A stretch of DNA of 64,000 nt. Source: Methylacidiphilales bacterium (GTDB lineage: Bacteria; Verrucomicrobiota; Verrucomicrobiia; Methylacidiphilales; UBA1321). Position numbers and translations under genes: made by a program. The stretch spans positions 62,001 through 126,000 of the forward strand of contig JAJSLK010000014.1 of NCBI GenBank assembly GCA_021272165.1. Reading direction: 5' to 3'. The notes beneath the pieces are model-generated. The model searched no databases. It saw nothing but the letters and a program-made list of their open reading frames with translations, and was not told where the DNA came from. Below are positions 21,853 to 31,253 of this stretch, in pieces; the first letter of the stretch is position 1, and the number at the start of each line of letters is the position of its first letter.

Positions 21853-23451
21853 TTGGCGGTGAATCGTTCCGGTTTATGGACTCTGGCCGTCCTGGTTTTG
21901 GCCGGGGTGGGGTGCATGGCATTGGGTGGCTGGCTCCGCGCCATTTATTTTCCCCAATGGTTCGAAAATCAACCGCCCTCGGAATTCCGTCCCTGGGCGG
22001 CCGAGGCTGATTGCTACTCCCAGCTGGCCCGGGTCCAGCGCATCCTCGACGGACAGGGACTGATCCAGAACCATTTCACGGTCGAGAACTGGCCCGAAGG
22101 CCTGGTTCCGAGCACCACCGCTCCCTTTGACTATGCTATTCTTCTTCTCTACGCGCCGCTCAAACTCTTCGTCAAATACCCGCTCGATTGGGCTGGCGCC
22201 TTAATCTCCCCTTTCCTTTGGGCCTGTTTGATCGTTTTCTGGATCTTCTTCCGCTCCCGGGAATTCAACTTCACCGGAAAACTGGTTCTGTTGTTTGGCT
22301 CAACCGTCCTGCCCACGATCATCTGGGCTACGGCTTTCGGACGACCCCGGCACCAGTCGCTTATCCTTGTACTTCTGGCCATCGCTTTCACCGCCGAATA
22401 CGAGCGCTGGCATCTGGAACTTTCCCCCAAACGCGCCTGGAACATCTTTGCCGGCATTATCTGGGGGCTGGCCTGCTGGACCTCGCTCTTTGAGCCTCAG
22501 ATCATCGTCACGCTGCTCATCGTCTACAACTTGATCGTCCGACGGCGCGAAAGCCCGGCCTTTCTCATCAGCTACGGCAGCGTCATGCTCATCGCCCTTC
22601 TGGCGGAAGGCGTGCATGTCTTCGTCCCTCCCCCGGAATATCACGATGCCCTCCTGCGCTGGTTTACGACCATCGACGAACTGCACGGCTACGATTTCGC
22701 CACCTTCATGGTGCAGATGACCTTCATCACCTTTGTCCTTCCGTTTCTCGCCTGGGGCCTTCTGCGCCGGGGCGGCGATTATCGCACCGATCTTTTCCTC
22801 GTTCTGCTTACCATCCTGCTGACTTTTGTGATCACCTTTGAAAGCCGCTGGTCCTATTACGCCAGCCTCGGTGGTCTCTTCATCCTCGCGCGTTACTGCC
22901 AGGTCGAGCCCCTCCGCTGGTCGCGCATCGTGGTCTATGTTCTTTTCCTCATTGGCGTGATCGACGCCGATACCAAGCTCATTGACGCGCACGCCAAGGC
23001 GCTCCCGTTTCAACCTGCGCTCGAAGTGCTCCAGATATCCCACTCAATCGATCAACCCGGTGGAATCATGGCTCCCTGGTGGCTTTCGCCCGGACTCCTC
23101 TATTTTTCGGGCCAGCCCATCGTCAGTGGCAGCTCCCATTGCGGTATTTCCGGCATCGTCTCCAGTGCCCAGTTCTACGCGGCCACTGACTGGAACACTG
23201 CCGAGAAAATCCTCCGCGACCGCCGCGTTCACTGGGTCGTCGTCTTCGACAACCCGGTCTACGTCTATCCCGTTCTCAATACCGCCCGGGGCGTCCTCGG
23301 CCTCCCCGATTACACCGACGACAACAAGGGCGATGCCGAGACGACCGTCGCGCAACAGCTCATTAATTTTCAGGGCGTGCCGACCGAATTACGCCTCCGC
23401 TCGGTCACCCAGCAGCTCAAGCTTTACGAATTCGAGCCGGAAGCGCGCTAG
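21853..23451 (+). CDS. Multispanning membrane protein resembling STT3-type oligosaccharyltransferase
   Basis: The 532-residue protein has about 11-12 predicted helices over residues 8-380 and a C-terminal soluble part. The first loop (AEADCYSQLARVQRIL ... NWPEGLVPSTTAPFD) follows the pattern of STT3/AglB/PglB proteins, and WWLSPGLLYFSGQPIVSGSS sits where the WWDYG-like motif is expected. The second acidic motif (GxxDHH in STT3) appears as GRPRHQ, losing the metal-binding Asp, so activity is uncertain. TTG at 21853 or GTG at 21859 could be the start. Being next to a pilin suggests pilin glycosylation, but only by context. A GT39 or other GT-C enzyme is the alternative. Confidence 0.65.
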   Translation: MAVNRSGLWTLAVLVLAGVGCMALGGWLRAIYFPQWFENQPPSEFRPWAAEADCYSQLARVQRILDGQGLIQNHFTVENWPEGLVPSTTAPFDYAILLLYAPLKLFVKYPLDWAGALISPFLWACLIVFWIFFRSREFNFTGKLVLLFGSTVLPTIIWATAFGRPRHQSLILVLLAIAFTAEYERWHLELSPKRAWNIFAGIIWGLACWTSLFEPQIIVTLLIVYNLIVRRRESPAFLISYGSVMLIALLAEGVHVFVPPPEYHDALLRWFTTIDELHGYDFATFMVQMTFITFVLPFLAWGLLRRGGDYRTDLFLVLLTILLTFVITFESRWSYYASLGGLFILARYCQVEPLRWSRIVVYVLFLIGVIDADTKLIDAHAKALPFQPALEVLQISHSIDQPGGIMAPWWLSPGLLYFSGQPIVSGSSHCGISGIVSSAQFYAATDWNTAEKILRDRRVHWVVVFDNPVYVYPVLNTARGVLGLPDYTDDNKGDAETTVAQQLINFQGVPTELRLRSVTQQLKLYEFEPEAR

Positions 23452-23454
23452 CAG

Positions 23455-26400
23455 TCAAAGATCCAGCCATTCGCCATTGGAGGTGAGATAGAGGCCCCCC
23501 CTCACCTCGGCCGACATCATCCCGCGCAACGCCCGCACATAGGCGCGGATCTGCTCCCGGTAAATCTCGGCAATGGCTGCGCCGCCCTCCGGCCCGATCC
23601 GGTTGGTCTTCCAGTCGATTACCCGCCACGACGATTCGCTCTCGGAATAAACCGCCAAGTCGATCACGCCCTCCAAACACGATCCAGCGGACTCGCTCCA
23701 CAAAAACGGAATTTCCGTCCGGATCAACCTCCCCGGCGCGGCGAGCCATTGCGCCAGGTCGGATCCCAAAAAAACCTCCCACTCCCGTTGCGACCGATCC
23801 GGCTCGGGTGAACGCGCCTGCGCTGCCTCAAATTTTTGCTGCCAGGCCTCGACCGGCTCACCCCATGGAATCGTCCGCACAAATTCATGCCACCACGTTC
23901 CGTAACGAATTCCCGGATTCGACCGGACATCTCCATCCTGGCCGTCCTCCTTCTCTATCGCCTTTTCCAGCTCGGCTTCTTCGCGCGAATGGACCGCAAG
24001 CGCATGAGGCGTAATCCTCTTCGTAAAGAGCTGCGCCCGCTCGATGGCTTTTTGTCGATCCTCCAGCGTCACACTCCGGAAAAAATCGAATCTCTCTCCT
24101 TCAACGGTCACAACCGGAACCGGTTCCTCGCCCGAGAGTGTTTCAGGCAATTCCTTCCAGGCCTCGCGATTCGCTCCGTCTGTCAGTTTCAGCAAAACAC
24201 CGGCCGGCCAGCCCGGCCTCCTTTGCCCGGCGAAAAGGATTTCATCATCGACCAGGACCAAAGCCCGCTTCGCCCGCGTGCACATGACATAGAGAAGCCG
24301 CTGCAACTGCTGCTTTTCCCGCGTGGTCACAAAATTCTGCGCCTGGGCGGAAAAATCAGCCGCATCACGGCAAATGATCTCGCGCCCCTCCTCACCCTGG
24401 ATCAACCGCGGATAGGGTATGTTCTTCGATTCAATCGAGCGGAAAACATAAGGTATAATTACCGTCTCCCATTCGAGACCCTTGGCCTTGTGCGAGGTAA
24501 GCAATTGGATCGCGTTCCGGATTTCCTCCTCGCCCGGCCGCGCCTGCGTCAGGGCACGCTTCATATCCCTCGCCAGGTCCGTCAGGGTCACTCCTTGGGC
24601 GCATCTCTCCCAAATAGCCGCTAAAAAATCATCGAGCACTTTTCCGGCGTCCTCCAGTTTCAGCTCGGGAATTGAATCGATCCGCTCCCGTAAATTCGTC
24701 CGCGTGACCACCTGCCCGACAAAGGAAGAGAGCGGCATTTTCTCCGCATCAGCGAAAGCTCCCCTGAGAAGTTTCAGGGCGATTTCGACGGTGCCGGTCC
24801 CTTCCGGCTCCGGTTGATCGAGCCGCAGCCGGTCACCCTTACTGTCGGTGAAAAGGGCCATGTCGTCGTCGGGCACGCCGAAAATTTCCCGCAGAACGCC
24901 CGCAATCTCAAAACTGTCCTCGGGATGAGCCGCGATCCAGAGCAGCGATGTCAACCAGGCCACCGGCGTCCGCTCGCGATGCTCCTCGTTGGAAGAATGA
25001 AGCTGCACCGGCAAATCAAGCGCCAGCAACTCCCGTTCGAGATCGAGCAGCCAGTTCCTACGCGGGCAAAGCACGGCCACCTGCGACCAGTCACGCGCTC
25101 CCAGCCCGCCCGGGCTCAGTTCCGCGATGCGCTTTGCCAGCCATTTCGCTTCATGCCGCACCCGTTTCTCCGCGTTGATTTTCTCTCCCGCTGCCTGCGC
25201 CGGTTCATCGGGGCAAGTCCAGTGCACGACCTGTCCCGGCCCGGCCTCGGCCCGAGGTTTGAGCGTAACGAAGGCGCACTGCCCCGCCGCATTGTCCAGC
25301 ATCGATGGAAAAATCCGGTTGACCCAATCGATGATGGCCCGGTCGCATCGGAAGGTAACAGCCAGCCGGCTGGTCGTGCCGCGCGACCCGGTTGAGATCT
25401 CGTCGTGCACGCGGCGGTAGACGTTAAGGTCAGAGCGCGGCGCATAGATCGCCTGCTGAAAATCGCCGACCACGCTGAAGCTCTGGCTTTCCGCCTGATC
25501 CGGATTACTTCCCAGCCCGGCGACCCGCAAAAGCACCTCAAATTGCCGTGGGTCGGTATCCTGCGCCTCGTCGAGCAGGACGCTTAGTTGCTCCGCCGCG
25601 AGTTCCCGCCGCACCGCCGGCAAATCAAGCGCCCGCAGCGCCAGCCGAACCTGGTCATCGTACGTCATCCCTCCTTCGTTGAGCCGGAACCTCTCATAGG
25701 CGTTGGCCACGGAGCGTCCAAAGGCCAGTGCCGATTGTCGCAGCCATTCCTCCAGTGGCACAAAAGTCATGCTCCAAACCGCCGCAAACGCCGCGGCATG
25801 TTCCGAAGCCGGGCATTTCGGCAGCGGCCGATGCCGCTCTCCCCTCGCCCAGGAATCCCGCCATTGCCGCGCCGCATCCTGCGCCCGCTCGATGCTCTTC
25901 TTCGTCGGCCCGGACAGTTGATTATCGCGGAAATCGAACAATCGTTTCCAGTCGAGTTCCGGCATCGGCTCAATTCTTGCCTCCTTACCCGGCGCAATCT
26001 CCCGGCCCAACGCGTAGAGTTTTTCCGCCGAAAAGAAATGAAAAAGCTCCCGCGCCCGTGCGTCGGAAAAGCGCTCTGTCGCGAGTCCTCGCACCAGAAA
26101 CCGGTTCCATAGCTCATCGTCGCTCTCCAACAACGCCATGGGCGCCGGCAGCCCGAGGTAATGCCCGAAACGGTCCAGCAGCTTGACGCAATAACTATGA
26201 ATTGTCCCAAAGAAGGTCTGCTGAAACGCCCGTTGCACGCGGCTGGAGACCGACGCTTTCCGGATCGCGGTGCGCGCCCGCTGCTGCATTTCCTGCGCCG
26301 CGCGCACGGAATAGGTCACCACGATCAGCCGCGGCAGGATTTCCTCAGCCCGCGTGCTCTTCGCCATGCTGACGATGCGCTCTACCAGCGATGTCGTCTT

Positions 26401-26490
26401 CCCCACGCCGGCCGGGGCAATTACAGAAATATTCCTGTCCCATGCGGTCACGAAACGGTCGCGCTCCACCTGATCGGCTAAAACGCTCAT
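23455..26490 (-). CDS. AddA-like UvrD-family helicase/nuclease
   Basis: This 1011-residue protein combines a superfamily 1 helicase with a C-terminal PD-(D/E)XK nuclease, as in AddA/RecB of double-strand break repair. Helicase motifs: Walker A APAGVGKTT (Lys31), LLDEAQDTDPRQ (motif II), GDFQQAIYAPR, VTFRCDRAI, LTSHKAKGLEWE (motif V) and LLYVMCTRAKRAL (motif VI). Nuclease: WHEFVR, LEGVIDLAVY, VIDWKTN and EIYREQIRAYVRAL, near residues 870-985. It is somewhat shorter than B. subtilis AddA. The ATG overlaps the upstream AddB-like stop by 4 bases, so the two subunits are coupled. Confidence 0.9.
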   Translation of the reverse strand: MSVLADQVERDRFVTAWDRNISVIAPAGVGKTTSLVERIVSMAKSTRAEEILPRLIVVTYSVRAAQEMQQRARTAIRKASVSSRVQRAFQQTFFGTIHSYCVKLLDRFGHYLGLPAPMALLESDDELWNRFLVRGLATERFSDARARELFHFFSAEKLYALGREIAPGKEARIEPMPELDWKRLFDFRDNQLSGPTKKSIERAQDAARQWRDSWARGERHRPLPKCPASEHAAAFAAVWSMTFVPLEEWLRQSALAFGRSVANAYERFRLNEGGMTYDDQVRLALRALDLPAVRRELAAEQLSVLLDEAQDTDPRQFEVLLRVAGLGSNPDQAESQSFSVVGDFQQAIYAPRSDLNVYRRVHDEISTGSRGTTSRLAVTFRCDRAIIDWVNRIFPSMLDNAAGQCAFVTLKPRAEAGPGQVVHWTCPDEPAQAAGEKINAEKRVRHEAKWLAKRIAELSPGGLGARDWSQVAVLCPRRNWLLDLERELLALDLPVQLHSSNEEHRERTPVAWLTSLLWIAAHPEDSFEIAGVLREIFGVPDDDMALFTDSKGDRLRLDQPEPEGTGTVEIALKLLRGAFADAEKMPLSSFVGQVVTRTNLRERIDSIPELKLEDAGKVLDDFLAAIWERCAQGVTLTDLARDMKRALTQARPGEEEIRNAIQLLTSHKAKGLEWETVIIPYVFRSIESKNIPYPRLIQGEEGREIICRDAADFSAQAQNFVTTREKQQLQRLLYVMCTRAKRALVLVDDEILFAGQRRPGWPAGVLLKLTDGANREAWKELPETLSGEEPVPVVTVEGERFDFFRSVTLEDRQKAIERAQLFTKRITPHALAVHSREEAELEKAIEKEDGQDGDVRSNPGIRYGTWWHEFVRTIPWGEPVEAWQQKFEAAQARSPEPDRSQREWEVFLGSDLAQWLAAPGRLIRTEIPFLWSESAGSCLEGVIDLAVYSESESSWRVIDWKTNRIGPEGGAAIAEIYREQIRAYVRALRGMMSAEVRGGLYLTSNGEWLDL

Positions 26491-29471
26491 GAACCCTCCC
26501 CGTCAGTCGGGTTTGCCTCGTGGGCCCGCGCCCATTTCGCCTGAAGTATGTCTGCCGGCACGGGCCGCGTTGCCATTGGATACAACGGCGAATAACCGTA
26601 TTCGTTTTCCGCATCGGCCCGCATTCCAAAAATTCCTTTACGGTGAAATTGATCGAGCGACCGGAAAAAGGATTCCGCCCCCGTCATCTCATCCAGATCG
26701 GCCTGCCGCTTCAAGGCCGCGTCAAAAGTGTGGAGCGAAATCGAAACCGATTCGGCGCCCAGCGCCCGCATCGCCAGCGCATAAAGCACAGCCTGGAGTC
26801 CCGCTCCCTTTTCCAGCCTCTTCACGCTGAGGCTTTGCGCTGAGCCGGTCTTAAAATCGATGACCCAGCAATCGCGGCCCGGAAATTTGTCGCCTGGTTC
26901 GCTCAACAGCAGGTCGATCCGACCCCGGAGCAAAAAATCGGCTAGGTTCGTTCCAGGCAACGCAATCATCAATTCGGGCGGCAAACGAAATTCGGCGAGA
27001 ATTTCCTTTCCGGTCAGGTGCGGCGCCAGTGCCTCGCCCAGTCCGACGGCAATCGACCAGGCCTGGCTCCAGACCTGTTCCCACCACGGATACAATTCAA
27101 TGCCGGAGGTCCGCGCTCGCTCCTGGGCCCAATGGCGTTCTTGTTCCGTCGCGGATTGCAGCCGGGACAAAAAATCTCCCTTATCGCTCTCGCGCAGCGC
27201 CTGCGCCAGCCAGCGATGGACCCACGTTCCAATGGCCCGCGGCCAGCTCAGGGTGCCGTCCGGCCATGGCGCAACCCCGACGATTTTTTCCAGCCAGACC
27301 TGGGCCGGATGGTTCCATGCTTCCTCCCATTCCTTGCACGAAAGCTGGATCGGCCGCGGCGGAGCCTGTCCATACGCAAACTCGTACCGACCAAATGGCT
27401 TGGTGAAATCCCGCCGCGCATTGAAAGCGATACGGGTGTCGGCAACATCGGCGGGAGCTGCCTTGTCTTCCTCCTGAAACAACTTGTCATGCTGCTCGCA
27501 CCATTCGGCCGTCGAAGCGGCCAGATGCCGAAAGGCCGCATCATCGAGCTGCCTTCCGGTTTTATACTGGTAAGCCTGATTTAAAAAGTCGGATGGTAAC
27601 AGGCTCCGTCCCGAATCGGTCGAAAGAGCCGCCAGGCAGACCGCCTCGCTTGTCCCCTCCAGCGCCGCGCAAAGATCGCGCAGGAACAACTCCTGCCGTT
27701 CCAGCGGCAACAGACAATGGCCATGCTCCGGCGCGACCGTCTCATGCCCCTCGCCCTGACCACCCTGCGCTGTTCCTCGCCGGTTCAGCTCGCGTCCTTT
27801 GCGATTCAGTTCCGCCAGTTCATGGCGCGATCCAAAAGCGCCGGCATCAAAAAATCGCGGCCATACTCCCTCGTTCATCCCGGTTAGGATCAAATGACTC
27901 CAGGTCTGCCCGGCCATCTGCGCATGGATGAGCAGGTGCACCTTCCCGTAAAAATGATTTCCTTCCGAAGTCCATTCCCGCGAATCGGTCACTTCCTTTA
28001 GCCACTTGAGGAAAGTCCGGCGCAAAATCTTTTCGCGGCCTGCCATCAGCCACTCCGGTGGATCGATCTGCAACCGGGACCGGAATTCATCCCAACCTCG
28101 CAATGTCATCGCTTCCCGGGTCCGGGCCAGAAAATCAGCGAAGCGCGCTTCTTCCGGCAGCGCCACGCGGTGACGCAAAAAATCGGCCAGCAACGTGGCC
28201 GCGCGATCTTCTTTCCTTCCCTCCAAATAACCGGCCAGAAAATCGAGATCATCAACCAGGGTTTCCCCGAGCGCGCCATCGAGGACATCGGCTGCCTTCC
28301 GCACCGAAAGTTCCTTCAATCCGGTGGCCACGTCATGGGTCTCGCACGCCCGCAGCCATTCCGTCAGCCGGGCCACCGAGACCTCCTCCTGCAAGGCAAC
28401 CCAGCTTTGCCAGGGCCGCCGCTCGAAAATTCCCGGTGCATCCGCCCCGACTCCGTCGTCCAGCGGAATGCCCAACCGACCCAGTTCCCAGGCTACCCCC
28501 AGCGCCAGCCCGTTCGCCTCAGGAAAAATGATGCCGAGCCGCGAGCACGAATCGCGCTTGAGATAATCGAGTGCCTGCAGCACCACGGCCCGCGTTAGCA
28601 ATATCGTTCCGGGTGCGGCCAGGAAAGTCAGGTCGACTCCGTTTGCGCCGTTCCCCGGCGTCCCTTTCTCGTAGGAGGAACTCAAATCCGCCCATGGACC
28701 GTCCTCGGTCTCGTTTTCGCCTTCCGGAATCTCCACAGCAGTTCCCAGCAACTCTTCCCACGACCCCTGCCAAAGCTGATCGACCTCCTGCCCGAAAACC
28801 CGGGGCGCCTGCAATGTTACTACCGCCGTTTCCGCCGATAAAACTGCTGCCTTCAGCAAATCCCACAACGGCCAATGCATCGCGCTGAATCCCGTTACCA
28901 GCAGGTTTCCGATCAGGGGCTTATTTCGTGAATCCACTTCCTGCCGCAATCGCCGGTGGATTCCGGCCTGGGTATCAATTTTCTGTTTCCTCAGCGCGGA
29001 AAGGAATTCCTTCGCCAAAGCACGCCCGTAGGCCGCCCCTTCCCGTACCGGATCCCATCCTGCTCCGGTCAAAAGATCATAGGCCCGCAAAAACGGCTCG
29101 GGTTCCTGAACCACGCTGGCCAGTGTCGCATCCGCGTCCGATTTCTTCCGCAGCAACTTTTCCGCGCTGCTTCGGGCCAGCAACCGCAGTTCGGCCTGGG
29201 TCGCCGGTAAGGTTCCGGTCTTTTCGGCCAATTCCGCCAGCAGGAATTTTCGCGTATCGCTCGGTGTCCAGAAATGAATGCCCAGGAAACCGCTCCCCTC
29301 CCCGAGCAGGCGGCTGCGCAGATAGAAGCTTTCCGCCCGGCCCGGGGTCAGTACGACTGCGGGCCGGGAATTGCGCCAGGCTGTCACCGCCTGTTCCCTC
29401 AGCCATGGGGCGACGACCGTGCGCCATTGTTCCTCGACCGAAGCCGTGGAGAACAAGTGCGTCATACCCAT
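26487..29471 (-). CDS. AddB-like exonuclease subunit
   Basis: The 994-residue partner of the downstream helicase has a C-terminal PD-(D/E)XK nuclease: LLRGRIDLLLSEPG, CWVIDFKTG and GLQAVLYALAM (about residues 855-910). The N-terminal two thirds resemble an inactivated helicase; the place where B. subtilis AddB has a Walker A has PAVVLTPGRAESFYLRS instead. The C-terminal cysteine cluster that holds an iron-sulfur cluster in classical AddB is not visible. It is expected to scan for a recombination signal and cut one strand at broken DNA ends. Start is ATG 29471, with ATG 29465 also possible. It diverges from a UbiD-family gene. Confidence 0.85.
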   Translation of the reverse strand: MGMTHLFSTASVEEQWRTVVAPWLREQAVTAWRNSRPAVVLTPGRAESFYLRSRLLGEGSGFLGIHFWTPSDTRKFLLAELAEKTGTLPATQAELRLLARSSAEKLLRKKSDADATLASVVQEPEPFLRAYDLLTGAGWDPVREGAAYGRALAKEFLSALRKQKIDTQAGIHRRLRQEVDSRNKPLIGNLLVTGFSAMHWPLWDLLKAAVLSAETAVVTLQAPRVFGQEVDQLWQGSWEELLGTAVEIPEGENETEDGPWADLSSSYEKGTPGNGANGVDLTFLAAPGTILLTRAVVLQALDYLKRDSCSRLGIIFPEANGLALGVAWELGRLGIPLDDGVGADAPGIFERRPWQSWVALQEEVSVARLTEWLRACETHDVATGLKELSVRKAADVLDGALGETLVDDLDFLAGYLEGRKEDRAATLLADFLRHRVALPEEARFADFLARTREAMTLRGWDEFRSRLQIDPPEWLMAGREKILRRTFLKWLKEVTDSREWTSEGNHFYGKVHLLIHAQMAGQTWSHLILTGMNEGVWPRFFDAGAFGSRHELAELNRKGRELNRRGTAQGGQGEGHETVAPEHGHCLLPLERQELFLRDLCAALEGTSEAVCLAALSTDSGRSLLPSDFLNQAYQYKTGRQLDDAAFRHLAASTAEWCEQHDKLFQEEDKAAPADVADTRIAFNARRDFTKPFGRYEFAYGQAPPRPIQLSCKEWEEAWNHPAQVWLEKIVGVAPWPDGTLSWPRAIGTWVHRWLAQALRESDKGDFLSRLQSATEQERHWAQERARTSGIELYPWWEQVWSQAWSIAVGLGEALAPHLTGKEILAEFRLPPELMIALPGTNLADFLLRGRIDLLLSEPGDKFPGRDCWVIDFKTGSAQSLSVKRLEKGAGLQAVLYALAMRALGAESVSISLHTFDAALKRQADLDEMTGAESFFRSLDQFHRKGIFGMRADAENEYGYSPLYPMATRPVPADILQAKWARAHEANPTDGEGS

Positions 29472-29534
29472 GCCTCTTTATTTCTACGGCGCTTCCGGGC
29501 CGATGCAACCACGGCTTCCGATGATTATTGAAGT

Positions 29535-29561
29535 GCGAGGCTCACAGCCCGCCGCTACAGT
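29535..29561 (-). repeat. Dispersed GTAGCSGCSG-type palindromic repeat
   Basis: On the minus strand this reads TGTAGCGGCGGGCTGTGAGC and continues CTCGC. The pattern GTAGC-SGCSG-TGT/CTG-palindrome recurs at 44306-44332 and 49332-49367, all intergenic. It may be a short REP-like element. Here it also contains, on the plus strand, a TACAGT box 6 bases before the ATG of the UbiD-family gene. Confidence 0.4.
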
Positions 29562-29567
29562 CCCCGC

Positions 29568-31049
29568 ATGGCTTTCCCTTCCATGCGCGAATTCGCGGAT
29601 AAGCTGGCGGCATCCGGCGAACTCATCCGGATCACCGATCCCGTCCGCACCGAACTCGAGATCACGGCGCTGGCCGACCGCGAGATGAAATCCTCCGGCG
29701 GTGGGAAGGCCCTCCTGATCGAAAAGCCGCTCCTCCCTTCGGGAAAAATCTCCGCCTTCCCGGTCCTCATCAACGCCTTTGGCTCCCAAAAACGCATGGC
29801 CCTGGCGCTCGAAGTCGCGCATGTCGACGAAGTTGCGGAGCAGATCGGATTCATTCTCAAGGCCAAGCCGCCCAAATCGCTGTCCGAGGCCTGGACGCTG
29901 TTGCGCGAAGGTTTCGACCTCATTCACACGCGTCCTTCCCGCGTCCGCACCGGCCCGTGCAAGGATGTCATCGTCCGGCTTGAACCCGGGGACAACACCG
30001 ACTTCGACCTCCATTCGCTTCCGATCCTGAAATGCTGGCCGCAGGACGGCGGGCCCTTCGTCACGCTTCCGACCGTCTACACTCAGGACCCCGATACCGG
30101 CGACCGCAACATCGGCATGTACCGGATGCAGGTCTTTGACGGACGCACCACCGGAATGCACTGGCAGCTCCACAAGGTCGCGGCACGACATGGCAAGCGT
30201 TACTATGAAACCGGCCAGCGCATGCCGGTAGCCGTCTGTCTCGGCGGCGACCCGGTCATGCCCTTTTGTGCGACGGCGCCGCTGCCCGACGGACTCGATG
30301 AAATCCTGCTGGCCGGCTTTCTCCGGAAAAAATCGGTGCCGCTGATCAAATGCGAAACCATCGACCTCGAAGTCCCCGCCCATTCCGATTTCGTCATCGA
30401 GGGCTACATTGACCCCCGCGAGCAATTGCGGCAGGAAGGCCCCTTTGGCGATCACACCGGCTTTTACACGCCCATCGACAACTATCCTGCGTTTCACGTC
30501 ACCTGCATCACGCATCGCCGAGACGCCATCTATCCCGCGACCATCGTCGGCAAGCCACCCATGGAAGACCTCTACCTGGGCCAGGCCAGCGTCCGGCTTT
30601 TCTTGCCGGTGTTCAAAATGAATTTCCCCGAAATTGTCGACATGGCCCTGCCCGCGGAAGGCGTCTTTCACAACCTCGTCTTCGTCAGCATCAAAAAACA
30701 ATATCCCTATCAGGCCTACAAGATCATGCACGGACTCTGGGGCATGGGGCAGATGATGTTCACCAAGATCATCGTTGTTGTCGATGCGACGGTGAATGTA
30801 CATGACACCAGCGACGTCCTTTTCCATCTCTGCGCCAACATCGATCCTCAGCGCGACAGCCTCATGACGAAGGGCCCGTGCGACAGTCTCGACCACGCGC
30901 CGACCCTGCCAAACATCGGGTCGCACATCGGTTTCGACGCGACCCGGAAACTTCCCGGCGAAGGTTACCTGCGCGGCTGGCCCGAGGAAGTGCGGTTGCC
31001 ACAGGAGATTCTCGACGGCATCGCCCAGCGCTTTCCGCGCCAGTGGTGA
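29568..31049 (+). CDS. UbiD family decarboxylase
   Basis: The 493-residue prenylated-FMN-dependent (de)carboxylase carries the family segments LEITALADREMK at the N-terminus, EGYIDPREQLRQEGPFGDHTGFY (about residues 277-300), VTCITHRRDAIYPATIVGKPPMEDLYLG and the C-terminal GFDATRK. In respiratory quinone synthesis such enzymes decarboxylate 4-hydroxypolyprenylbenzoate (UbiD) or a futalosine-route intermediate (MqnL); the substrate cannot be settled here. No UbiX is adjacent. The start is ATG 29568, just downstream of a TACAGT box, so the message may be leaderless. A strong hairpin terminator follows the stop. Confidence 0.92.
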   Translation: MAFPSMREFADKLAASGELIRITDPVRTELEITALADREMKSSGGGKALLIEKPLLPSGKISAFPVLINAFGSQKRMALALEVAHVDEVAEQIGFILKAKPPKSLSEAWTLLREGFDLIHTRPSRVRTGPCKDVIVRLEPGDNTDFDLHSLPILKCWPQDGGPFVTLPTVYTQDPDTGDRNIGMYRMQVFDGRTTGMHWQLHKVAARHGKRYYETGQRMPVAVCLGGDPVMPFCATAPLPDGLDEILLAGFLRKKSVPLIKCETIDLEVPAHSDFVIEGYIDPREQLRQEGPFGDHTGFYTPIDNYPAFHVTCITHRRDAIYPATIVGKPPMEDLYLGQASVRLFLPVFKMNFPEIVDMALPAEGVFHNLVFVSIKKQYPYQAYKIMHGLWGMGQMMFTKIIVVVDATVNVHDTSDVLFHLCANIDPQRDSLMTKGPCDSLDHAPTLPNIGSHIGFDATRKLPGEGYLRGWPEEVRLPQEILDGIAQRFPRQW

Positions 31050-31064
31050 CGTACCGGTAAAACA

Positions 31065-31098
31065 AAAAGGGAGAGATCCTCACGGACCTCTCCCTTTT
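31065..31098. terminator. Bidirectional intrinsic terminator
   Basis: A perfect 11-base-pair stem (AAAAGGGAGAG / CTCTCCCTTTT) extended by TCC/GGA around a TCAC loop lies 15 bases after the UbiD-family stop and 17 bases after the stop of the opposing small gene. T-runs exist on both strands, so it can end transcription from both sides. Confidence 0.8.
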
Positions 31099-31115
31099 CA
31101 AAACACGTCGAAGAA

Positions 31116-31181
31116 TTATTTCTTCTTCTTGACGGCCTTCTTGGCGGCTTTCTTGGCCGGGGCCTTCTTCTTAGTTGCCAT
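31116..31181 (-). CDS. Tiny Lys/Ala-rich basic protein (21 residues)
   Basis: ATG at 31181 opens a 22-codon frame, beginning MATKKKAPAK and ending in four lysines; 11 of 21 residues are Lys and 6 are Ala, one is Pro. The composition is that of histone H1 tails and bacterial H1-like or HU-tail proteins, so DNA or RNA binding is likely. Support for a real gene: a strong GGGGGTGA ribosome binding site about 8 bases upstream, a sigma-70-like promoter (31254-31282), a dedicated terminator right after the stop, and consistent AAG/GCC codons. Similar very short lysine-rich proteins are, from memory, common in Verrucomicrobiota annotations. Function is not known. Confidence 0.75.
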   Translation of the reverse strand: MATKKKAPAKKAAKKAVKKKK

Positions 31182-31253
31182 GGAGAATCACCCCCTCTTC
31201 AAATCGCGTTTGTGGCGCGAAATCGTGTAAAAATAAATTTATCACTCGCTTAA

